Positions 1 to 10,100 of a stretch of DNA of 64,000 nt are shown here, in pieces. Positions within the stretch are counted from its first letter, which is position 1; each line of letters begins with the position of its first letter. The position numbers and the translations under genes were made by a program. The notes beneath the pieces were generated by a model. It saw only the letters and a list, made by a program, of their open reading frames with translations, did no database searches and was not told where the DNA came from. Source of the stretch: Marthasterias glacialis (taxonomy: Eukaryota > Echinodermata > Asteroidea > Forcipulatida > Asteriidae); assembly GCA_911728455.2 (NCBI GenBank), contig OU452229.1, forward strand, positions 22,743,347 through 22,807,346, written 5' to 3'.

Positions 1-371
1 TGATACTCAACGACTGTTTCCTTATGTGTATAAACGATGCGAGGATTGCGTGTTCGCTGAGGCCCTGACTTTCATATTGTTTTCCGCGCAGTCAACGCAG
101 GATACCAGGCTGTGTGTAGCGCCAATGTTCACTGATGCCCTGACATTCATATTAATTTGCGCAGTCAATGCAGGATACCAGCTGTGTAGCCTGGTATCCT
201 GCGTTGACTGCGCAAATCAATATGCATGTCAGGGCATCAGTGAACATTGGCACTACACAACCTGATATCCTGCGTTGACTGCGCGGAAAACAATATGAAA
301 GTAGGGCCTCAGCGAACACGCAATCCTTCCTTGCAGCGTTTATACACATAAGGAAACGGTCGTTGAGTATC
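1..371. repeat. 371-bp fold-back (near-palindromic) element
   Basis: The segment begins TGATACTCAACGAC and ends GTCGTTGAGTATCA, and the two halves are imperfect reverse complements over almost their whole length, meeting near position 190. The unit CGCAGTCAACGCAGGATA recurs about four times in alternating orientation, so small inverted repeats are nested in the large one. No coding potential is supported; open frames here are by-products of the repeat. The left end coincides with the window edge, so the element may be longer and no target duplication can be judged. It lies in the region expected to be intron 2 of the minus-strand reductase gene. Confidence 0.8.
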
Positions 372-603
372 ACATTCAAAATGGCGATTCTAACGGCAAA
401 TTTGATATGCGTGATAGTGGGCTAAAAATCATCGATTTGGAGGACCAAAAATGATCGTGAGTACAATTAACTGCATTTTATTTCACCGTAAATACTTGGA
501 GAAGCCAGTAGGCGATTTTCAAGTAATTCTGTCGAGTCTTTGTCGCAATTTTGACAATTTTGTAACTGATTCAGAAAAAAACCGCTTCGGAGCACTTTCC
601 AAA

Positions 604-670
604 TATACCACGGACTGGGGCGCTAGTACGACAGATAATGTCAAAAATCTCAAAAAAGGAGTACAGCGCC
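604..670. repeat. Small inverted-repeat element overlapping the PECR exon 2 junction
   Basis: ACTGGGGCGCTAGTAC on one side faces GGAGTACAGCGCC on the other. The same core (GCTGTACTCC, a T run, GATTTTGAC, then GTCGTACTAGC) occurs at 960-1036 in the opposite orientation, and a longer relative lies at 4616-4737. Confidence 0.6.
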
Positions 671-803
671 TCTTTCTCATTTCTGATGTTACACTTGACT
701 TCTTTAATGTCGGCTGTGGACTTGTCTGGTATGAGTGTCTTCATCTCACGGACTGCATTCTCAAGTTTTTCCTGATTTCTGGACGCAATTACAACTTTAC
801 ATC
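670..803 (-). CDS. PECR: PECR-like coding exon 2 (3' boundary uncertain)
   Basis: The acceptor is at 805-804, after a T-rich intron end. The exon encodes 45 residues from [10 protein letters not shown] to KCNIRNEKE, the part that follows the Rossmann turn and includes the conserved CNIRNE. Where homology predicts the exon end, the sequence runs straight into GCGCTGTACTCC, the arm of a dispersed inverted-repeat element, instead of a GT donor. The frame stays open for about 35 more codons with no similarity to reductases. Confidence 0.75.
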
Positions 804-2324
804 CTTCAACATTGAAAGAAAATGTTGTTAGTAAATCATTTTGTAGAAGGTACTAAGTGTAGTTGATGACATATAGTATTACTAAACATGACAAAAATAT
901 GTCAATGATTCTGTTTGATTTTAAGTATTAATACAGCATGTACAGACACTGCAGTCTTAATACCAGTGTGTGTTGGAGATGCTGTACTCCTCTTTTTTTA
1001 GATTTTGACTTTATAGGTCGTACTAGCTAGTAGAAGTAGGATGGAATACCCTATTTCTGCTGTACTTGCCGCATTTTTCAATCAACATATAACAAAATCA
1101 CCAACCTGTGCAAAGTGTTCTGTTATTATTGTTGCTGAAGTATTATTTTCCACTTTTGACTTAAAAAAATCTGTCAGCTTTCAGATTAAATTTGTCGACG
1201 ACCTCTCTGAAAATGAGTTTGCGCTGTGTGATCCTGGAGGTGAGTCTCATATATCCGCGGGAGTTTTTCAAATGGTTCTCAAAGCTTTTTCCTCTACATT
1301 AATGGAGCTAATTTTAATGATAACATGAAATCATTAACCTTACTCTTTTACTATGCATCTTAATTGCGGAGTACCAACTGTCTGTAGACATCCCTGGACT
1401 CCATTTTGGATCGGTACAGTACGTCATAGAATCGCCCCATGTTAAGCACCAAAAAAAAATAGTAACCAAGTAAGTTGAAAACTGAGCTGCGCAATTTAAA
1501 AAAATTTCGCGCTTTCGCCCTAGCGAGTTTTGTACTTGCCCAGGCAAGTCTTTAACCTGCGCAAGTTTTTTCTTTATGTTGAAACACACACATTGAGGGT
1601 GGCCTTTGTAAAAGTTTTCGAAATTATTTAGTTTTTACCGAACGTTAGTTTCCTGGCCTTATTTTGACATCAGATAATATGTTACGTTTTTGAGATGAAA
1701 ATGAATTCTTTCAATGTCATTTTTTTTCTAAAAGTGAACGAGATCTGGACACCGATTTTCCGAATGACATGACAGAACAACATTTAAGGAAAAAATTTAA
1801 AATTAAATGACAAAATGGCACTTTTTCCGGTCTAGAAAATACTTAAATTAAGAGAAATCTCCTCAACATTTCGGATTTGTTCTTTTTACCAGGGCAGCAG
1901 ATCGGCAGCAGAAGGTAAATATTGGTTATTGATTCACTGAATAAAAGTCGTCCATAGATGATGTAATTTTCTAATACTGCGGAAATAGGAGACCCGCGAA
2001 AATAGGAGGCTTGACTATACAACCGATATTCGATAAAGTCAAAATCTAAAAACAAAGAGTAGGCCTAACTACAGCGCCCCACTGCACTGGGGATGCCGGA
2101 TATGGTTGGTGTACAATTTTTTACAAAAACTACGACCAATTTTATAATGGCTTTTAATGCTATTTATGTCAACAGAAATAAGTCATTTTATATGAAAAAC
2201 CAACCATACCTAGATAAAGCAGCTCTTGGCTTATAGCTTTCCCAATTCCAGAGGCACCTCCAGTAACAATAGCAACTTTGTTGGCGAAAAGACCTGCACG
2301 AAACACACTTGAAATCGCCGCCAT
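670..2324 (-). CDS. PECR: PECR-like short-chain dehydrogenase/reductase, first two coding exons (partial)
   Basis: Peroxisomal trans-2-enoyl-CoA reductase uses NADPH to reduce trans-2-enoyl-CoA in fatty-acid chain elongation. Exon 1 runs 2324 to 2210 (38 codons plus 1 base) and exon 2 runs 803 to about 670 (134 bases). The joined frame gives a short N-terminus, then the Rossmann strand and glycine motif [15 protein letters not shown] (TGxxxGIG cofactor site), then [15 protein letters not shown] and KCNIRNEKE. These match the human PECR order [34 protein letters not shown]. The donor after exon 1 is G|GTATGG and the acceptor before exon 2 is ttgaag|GA. The catalytic Ser-Tyr-Lys region and any C-terminal peroxisomal signal lie beyond the left edge. 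Other SDR families share the glycine motif; the CNIRNE segment is what favours PECR. The exon 2 donor is obscured by a MITE-like sequence. Confidence 0.8.
804..2209 (-). other. PECR-like intron 1
   Basis: This interval is bounded by the GTATGG donor and TTGAAG acceptor on the minus strand. It holds a second copy of the GCTGTACTCC inverted-repeat family at 960-1036. The rest is AT-rich with short open frames that show no recognisable protein similarity. Confidence 0.6.
2210..2324 (-). CDS. PECR: PECR-like coding exon 1
   Basis: The start ATG occupies 2324-2322 on the minus strand. The exon encodes an N-terminus beginning [11 protein letters not shown] and continues through the NADPH-binding motif TGGASGIG, ending with one base of a split glycine codon before the donor GTATGG. 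The split codon is completed by GA at the start of the next exon. Confidence 0.82.
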
Positions 2325-4615
2325 GTTTACACTAGGTTGTAACGTCATATCCCTAGAAGCATTGCCGTAAGTGAACCACTCAAAAAGTTTGCCCTTTCAT
2401 TGCCACCAGACTAAACATAACAACAGGGGCGGGGCAACCGAAGTGCGTGGACTTTAAATTAAAGGGGGCGCTCAACACTTTCAGAAAACGGGGGGGGGGG
2501 GGGGGGGAGGGACAACACAAATTAAAGTCAAACAATAACTTAAAGTGACGAAATTGTATACAATATTTTAATAATAATGCGTACAAATCCTCAAAAGTGT
2601 TCATGGCACTATTACAAAATAACTAAAATAATAAAATAAAGGATACAGCATGCACAAATCACAGTAAACAACATTATGCAAATGCTTTACTTCATTAAAA
2701 AGATGAGTTTTTGTTGTCGTTTTTTAATTGTGGATCGAAGAAACCGATTATTAGACCATGTAACCTATGACATCACATGTTTACTAAAGAGCCAACGAAC
2801 CTGGACTTCACAATCTGTGTACACAGTTCAGGCAGTGAAAGAAAACAATAATTCTTATTTATGGACTCGGAAATTGCACTGTCTGATTTTATCAACTTTT
2901 GTTATAAAGAAAGGGGGCACATCTCAAAACTTGTTCAGCTATTATTTGTATAACTCTCGTGTGGGAAATTATGACACTAAATGTAGAATTTTCCATACAT
3001 AAAAAAAAAAAAAAAACTAGTGCGGTAGGCCTATCTCGCCTGCCCAAAACCATTAGGCCCTGTGTAATGAACAAGGTCACCAACAAAGGTCACATGCCTG
3101 GCGCCCGTTAACGAGAAAGGGAACTATTATTGTGGACTATAATGGGACTCTGGAACTATTGGAAATATACTTCTTAACTGTTCTGAGAGTGATCTAAATC
3201 ATACCAGTTGTCCTTTCTCTATATGTCTAAACGCAGTGCTCATCAATTAATTAGTCATTATCACGCAACAAACTTCTTTATGTTATCAAAATTAACGAAT
3301 GGCGGATCAAGATCAAATAGCATGTTATTGTTTAAATACACTAAAAACACACAGAGATGAAGTAGTCACACACCAATATTCCAAGAAAAACCCATGATAA
3401 AAACCCAAAAGTTAAATAAGAGTTCCTACAACCGCCCCCCCCCCCAACCCCCACCCACCCGAAATCCTCCGTACGTTCAACCTCGAGCCTCACAACCATC
3501 ACTGTGTAAACATTAATAATGCTAAAGAGCGCGGGGTTGACGAATGCATTACTTTCCAAAGACCATTAGTTTATATTACTCCGCTAAGTGAAGTGTCCTT
3601 TTGACGCCAGTGGCATTTAACAAAAAATTTACAACATGACATACATTTGATAATCAAATTGTACTCCTTATCAACTCACTAACTTCGTGTTTTTTAAATA
3701 ATATAAAAATGTCGCTGAATTTGACAAATAGTTATAAAAAAGTTGTAGAGGATATAGTCCCTGTCCGTTTCTCCGTAATAAATGCACAGGTGCTAGACAT
3801 AATGAGTAATTCGGTTGTTAGTCGTCTGTCATGTCGTCCACCAAGCGGTATTCCCGCTGTGTGTATGTAAAGAACACAGTCTCGTCAGTCAAGGCTAGCT
3901 TAGGTCATTGATAATGCGTAGAGCAGACTACGCAGACCTCAAATGCAAATTCAATACAAAGTCGTACGACGAGAGGATAATCGCAACAGAAGAGAAACCC
4001 TAACAAAAATGCTGATGCCTTTTTGTAGAAGAGTTAGGTAGTATTCATCCTTTCTGTTTGCGTGGTATGTAAATGGAGGCATTTTCACTGGAACAGAGTG
4101 AAGACAGATGGTGTAGGGGACCGTAGTTTGTGTGGAAAAATGCGTCTGATGAGAGCAAGTTTGGACTTGGTAAGTCATCGAGGATTGTCATCAATTTTGT
4201 ACACACAGAGCGGTCTCCGACTGGCCGGCGGTACTGCATGCTGTACTTGCTGTGCTGTGTGGCTGTTCAACAATGCTGAATTTAAATACAGTACACACTT
4301 TCATGTACATTTCGTGTGCTGCTAAATCATTAATGTCATTAGTGTTAGTAAACAGCATAGATTGTAATTTGTATTTGAGTTGTGATGCTCTAACAATGTT
4401 GTATAACGATAAAGCGTGTATTTAAGACACCAAAAAACCAAGACACAGAAAATGTTGTTTGCACATTGTATGACGACTGAGGCTGAGCTGAGGAGGACAG
4501 TGTCCCATCCCAGTGTCGGGGTGAGTGATATATGACTGATATTCTCAAGTCGAATGGTGGTCAGAACAACAGAAGCAGTGTGTACAAATAAATACAAAAA
4601 TACAATGTACATAGG

Positions 4616-4737
4616 TAGACCCAGTAACTGGGGCGCTGTACTCCAGTTTTTTACTTTATTTTTTTTACTTGGACAGTCGTGGGGAATAGTTAAGTCAAAA
4701 TAAATCAAGGAGTACAGCGCCCCAGTTACTGGGTCTA
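4616..4737. mobile_element. MITE with 29-bp perfect terminal inverted repeats
   Basis: The ends, starting TAGACCCAGTAACTGGGG and finishing CCCCAGTTACTGGGTCTA, are perfect inverted repeats of 29 bases around a T-rich centre. There is no open frame. It is the best-preserved member of the family that also touches the PECR exon 2 boundary and lies at 960-1036. Confidence 0.8.
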
Positions 4738-5228
4738 GTAGATGGAGGCCATCATCGTCTACCGTGTTAAAATTAAATTGTATCACTATTTATTAGTATT
4801 TATAACAATGAGAATAAGACTTTTAAGAGAAGTTCATTATCTCTTTTAATCTCAGGGTCGAAATCTCTTCTGTTTTTTGCTGTAGACTGTAGATAAATTT
4901 CTGAGATTATTTGTAAACAAGTATTAAAATTAGTTAAAATTTATCTGACAAACATTTCCATTGTGAAATATAAATCAGTTGTCAAACACAACAACCCCAA
5001 ATGTCGAGTCATATTCCTTGAAGTTTTCAGCTTTCGTATTTTTCATTTTCTTTTTTGGGGTGAACAAAGAAAAATTGAATGGAGCTGGATTTTGAACCTG
5101 CAACCAATGGCTATATGTACCAACTGATCTATCCAGCCCTAATGTTTGCGGTTTCCCTATTTTGTCAATATCTTGCCAGTCATTTAACCGGTTACTGCGA
5201 TGTAGCCCTATTTAATTATACGGTATAA

Positions 5229-5260
5229 CCATAGAGCTACATGTACATGTAGCTCTATGG
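5229..5260. repeat. Perfect 32-bp palindrome
   Basis: CCATAGAGCTACATGT is followed directly by its exact reverse complement, centred on TGTACA. The core is the ACATGTACATGT motif scattered through the window. Confidence 0.9.
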
Positions 5261-7069
5261 ATATAACCTGGGAAGCAGCAGCATGGGGATCACCATAAAT
5301 GTAATGCATTTTTTTTTATATGTTAAAAACATTTTTTTGTTTACATATCAAGCAATTAATCACAAGGGAAACTGACTGGGTAAATTTTAATTCAATTTTT
5401 GGGTGAACAAATTTTGTTTTGTCATTCATTTAACGCTAATTAGAGCTGGAACATTAACTGTTATTGTCAATGATGATCAGATGTGTTTGAGATTAGAGAA
5501 TTTGGATAAGAGAATTTGGCTTTTAAAAATCATGTTGTAAATCACTAAAGGGTCACGCGTATTGTAACCTTTGGCAATCCTTTACTTAGCGTAGCACAGG
5601 TTAGTATGGCAGGATGTTTAAGTTTTGACAATCTGGCTGCAGAAAGTGAAACCTTATTTACACAAAATTGTGCAACATTTAAATTAAAACTAGTGTTTCT
5701 ACAATACATGTACATGTACACAAGTATACAAAAACCCGAACTAAAACTTGAAACTTTTCAGCGAAAAAGAAATAGTTTTCTACATGTACATGTAAACAAA
5801 AGCTCAAACATTTTCCAGAGATGCAATAGAAATTTGTTTAACTTTAAAGAAATAGGAATGTGGATACACAATTTTTTTGTGAGTTCTTAGTTGACTTTTA
5901 TGATACGTAAGTATCCATGCTGTCATCTACAGATAAAGAAATGGACTACATGACCCAAATATTTGAGCATCCAATTCCAAAACAACATTGTATGTATTTC
6001 AACTATTCCAGAAAGCCCACTGTAGTTTCATTTTTGTTCTTATCCCAATGTTGAACAGATATTCATATTCCAAGGCTCAGGGCTTTAGACAAAAGTCACT
6101 GAATGTTATTCGTTAACAGCAGGCCTGGGAAGTGGAATTACACAGAGGCCACGAAGGCCATGTCATCTGTTGCCTTAGTGCAAAAGTTACCCATAGACTT
6201 AAGATTTTCCAATGGAAGTGCCCTATAGATACAAAATGAAAATGGCCTTGCCCTCTCACAGATGAAATTCCAGGCTTGTAACGGTATTGATCCATTTCAA
6301 GCGACATCATCATCACAACAATCTTGGTTTGCGCCATTTTGGGTGTCAACGTTCCCTTGTGTGTTGTGCAGTGTAGTGCCCATTTTAGGCGCTGCGGCGT
6401 TTACTTGCTTATTGCTTACCACAATTTGTACGTGCAATTTGACTCATAAAATGTCGAGCTTGGCAGACAGTGGCCACGTGTGACAATGCTGCAAGGGGTC
6501 ATTAGGTCAAACCATTAGCCTTACCAGTAAGTCCTACATTGTACCATAGTACTACATGAACTTAGCAATTATCTATCAATAGTGCCCATGTCATGCATGT
6601 TAGTAGCGTATGCGTCTTGCTCTGCCCTGCATTGCACACAAAAGACATGAAACGCAAAACCTTGTTTACATTTTTATGGGATTTTTAACATGTCAGACTT
6701 TTGGGCGCGTGTTTGCAGTTGTGATTGGTGAATGCATTCAAGGGTAAAGCTTAACCAGTTGCGAACAGGAGTCTTCCATTTTCTCCTGTCCAGTCCCTCT
6801 AACAGGATTATTTTCGGAATCATTTCTCTTTGAGAAAACCGGTGGCACAAAGAAACTTTGACTTTACAAAGAGCAAATTGACGACCTCCGTTTGCCGGCT
6901 TGGACAGTATTTGCATGTTTACAGGTCATCTGGTGTCTTGTGAATGACCGGTCTTTTGGCCTAGATTGTCATTGTTTTTGTCATTTTTGTTTGAAACGTT
7001 CTTTGATTCATTGATGCTTCTAATCTCAAATTGTGTTAAATTTTATCTCTGTACTGTCTCTGTTTTCAG

Positions 7070-7140
7070 TCGCAGAAGTAATCCAGGATTTTAAAAAATG
7101 ACGTTGTGTGGCGCATCACTGTTTTCCATTCTCATATTCG
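7070..7140 (+). CDS. BMPR2: BMPR2 exon with start codon (coding 7098-7140)
   Basis: A pyrimidine-rich tract and acceptor (CTGTTTTCAG) end at 7069, so 28 bases of 5' untranslated sequence precede ATG at 7098, implying an upstream non-coding exon. The 43 coding bases give [14 protein letters not shown] plus one base, the start of a hydrophobic signal peptide. The start was chosen because it is the first ATG in the exon, has A at -3, and begins the secretion signal. The donor is GTAAGT at 7141. Confidence 0.85.
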
Positions 7141-10100
7141 GTAAGTATTGTACATGTTGTAAGAGTATTGTACACTATACATGGACAACAAATCATGCTT
7201 GTTTTCCTAATGGATGTTGATGCTTTTAATTGCATCCTACTATTGAAAAAAAAAATCTCTGAATCTCAATGTACATGTGTTCCACTTTGCAGTACAAGCA
7301 GGGAACGATTTCGTTGAACAGTTTTGCACAGAAAAAACATGTATTTGACTGATTATGTTTTGTGCACACTGAACGCAAATGTTAAGTTTCAGTACTGTAG
7401 GTGATTGTTGAGTAGGAGCTGTTATAATTTGTGCAGCACTTTGCTGTGGTATACAAGGGAAAACGTTCAATGACAAGGCATAAGCAATGAATAATTCAGA
7501 TAATCCAATACTAAATGCCACTGTACTCTAGTAATATAGCAGGTGAATTTTTTGCCACAAAAAGTACCATACTTGTACCCGTTTTCTTTACACTTTTTTG
7601 AGAATTTACTTTGAGATATGGATGAAAAATATCCAGATTTCTTACCGCACACCTGTGATCAGGATTCATGAATTTCAATTGCTACACTGGGGACCAACTT
7701 TAATTGGTTAACACGTTGGGTCAGTACACCCACTCCGGGGCATACCATTATAAGGTGAGAAAGAGTCTGGTACAGTACAGAGGCACTCTGCAGGATACAC
7801 TGAAGAATATTTAACGTCTTTCTATTTGCATGTGTAGGTGGAATTACATGTGAGGGTGAAATAAAAGACATGGAAGCTCCTTCAGGACCTAATTTTACAT
7901 TATGCTGTTCAAACCTTTCACAGTATACAGTTTACAAATCATAGCCTCACCTTTTCCGCCTAGATTCAAAAAGGTAATCATGGCAACTGCAAGTGAGATA
8001 AACAACAGTTCAAGTTGATACTTTTGGATGATACTAAAGTACAGGCCTGATACTTTCACTGAGGCAATTGCCTCCGTTGCCCCTGGTCATTGCCTTGGTG
8101 CCCCTTGAAATGTTCCAATAGAAATTTGCAATTTCCTCATAGAAGTGCCCTTTACAAAGGAGAAAATGCCTCGGTGTCCTTGCCCTTTGAAGAATGAAGC
8201 ATACAGGCCCAAAGTACTACTTAAAAACAACTTTTACATAGTTTTTTTTTTTTATAGAAATCTTCAGAGATAATTGATGTTACTGTTTTTTTTTTTACTG
8301 TTCAAACAGGGCTGTCAGTGACCTTGGTGTTGAGCGATACCCTCTGTGCTTATAAGAACGAGAGGGTCAACGATGTAGTCCGGACGGACAAAGATGAGGT
8401 CATAGGAGTCCTACAACCAGACAATGAGAGCGTGTTGTGCGACGGGCGAAAGGATTGGTGTTTTTCCTTCTGGTACAGTCGACCAGGTCATGATGAGATC
8501 ATCGTCTCCAAACAAGGTAGCGATTCTTACTATGGAACTGTTTTCATTTATGTGCATACACTGTACATGTACATGTTGATGAGGATAGAAACTTTAGAAG
8601 TCACAAAAAAAGCAAGTCATTTTTTTTTATAACTTCTTTGAGAGTATGAGCACAATGGACCTGGGCCTAGTTTCATGGCTCTGCTTACCGCAGAATTCCG
8701 CGCTTACGGTCACCATTTTTTTTTTAGAGTTGGCGCCAAATTTCAGCAGTAGCTGTGTGAGTGAAGAATGCTTAGTAACAAGAAGTACACCATGCAAGAG
8801 TGAAATTTCTTTGATAACCTGTGAACTGCAATTGTGTTAAATGTTGGGGTTTTTTTTGCTACTGTTGTAAGTGCCCTTTTTTCGGGGGGGGGGGGGCTTT
8901 GGTAGCAGAGCCATGAAGTTTGGTCCTGATCCCATTGAAGCCACCATTGTCAGGTTTACTGTGTACAGAATGAAAATGAAAGAATCAATCCTTCGTTCAA
9001 GGGACCAAATTTCAGCAGTAGCTGTGTGAGTGAAGAATGCTTAGTAACAAGAAGTACACCATGCAAGAGTGAAATTTCTTTGATAACCTGTGAACTGCAA
9101 TTGTGTTAAATGTTGGGTTTTTGTTTGCTACTGTTGTAAGTGCCCTTTTTTCGGGGGGGAGGGGGGGGGCTTTGGTAGCAGAGCCATGAAGTTTGGTCCT
9201 GATCCCATTGAAGCCACCATTGTCAGGTTTACTGTGTACAGAATGAAAATGAAAGAATCAATCCTTCGTTCAAGGGACCTGACTATCTTGACCTTTAAAC
9301 CTCATTTTGGTAACAATGAGTTTAAAGGAAGACAAACAAGATGGCTTCCTCACTTTAACAAAATCCAACACCATATGGTAACTCAACGACTAAACTGTTG
9401 GACTCTGATTATGGTCGTACGCCTGATCCCATGGAAAGTGTGATCAGTTTACAAGTGCAGTCCTCAGTCCAACAGATTAAAGGGAAGGATTTCTAAGCAC
9501 CATTTAAAAATATTTAAGAGTGGGTGGTGTAAACAACTTATCTTCAGTATATGTACTGATCATCCTCAAGTGACCTCTGCACGATGCCAGGGTTGATTTC
9601 AGCCAACCTTTCAGCCTGGTTCATAGTTCACGTGGAATACGAAAGCAAAGCAAATTTTCTTGCATCACAATTAGGTGGAAAACACTGGATATTGATTGTT
9701 TGCATCGACGAAAATATTCTTTCGCGTGATGTTGGAAGCAGGCTTTGATTGTTTATTTTTTTGAAAGGTTGCGATGAAACTGCTGAATTGCCTTGAATGT
9801 TTGCAGTTTTAAACTGGTCAAGTTAATGTTATTTTTTTGTTTAAATTGTAAATGCAATCAAAATTAAATACCTGTCAAGCACTTAGTGTTAATCTTTCAC
9901 GAAGAAGACAAATAGGTTTGTTTCAAGGGGCTGTGTCGTCATGATTATAGCAGGCCTGTGGCTGTGCATGGAAAGATGAACTCTCACACAGATACTGCAC
10001 ACACGCGCGCGTTTGCAATCAAATCGCAAAGGGTGCCGTCTTTATAAAACTGATGTGACTGCCGGCACGCACGTGTGCCTAGTAACTGAGATTCCATTAC

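Larger units (their letters stand above)
2325..7069. other. Intergenic region between divergent PECR-like and BMPR2 genes
   Basis: This should hold the PECR-like promoter, the BMPR2 promoter and at least one non-coding BMPR2 exon, because an acceptor precedes the BMPR2 start-codon exon. A good donor (ACTTG|GTAAGT) at 4169/4170 is one candidate end of that exon, but nothing else supports it. Homopolymer tracts occur at about 2491 (G) and 3429 (C). A MITE lies at 4616-4737, a perfect palindrome at 5229-5260, and a copy of the GCCTTGCCC dispersed repeat near 6125-6255. I see no other gene. Confidence 0.5.

Noticed and set aside
1041..1328. 95-residue plus-strand open frame
   Set aside because: It lies antisense within the PECR-like intron 1 and has no recognisable similarity.
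4322..4786. 154-residue minus-strand open frame
   Set aside because: It overlaps the MITE at 4616-4737 and has no recognisable domain or splice context.
9090..9443. 117-residue open frame in intron 2
   Set aside because: It runs through the tandem duplication and its G run and shows no coding character.
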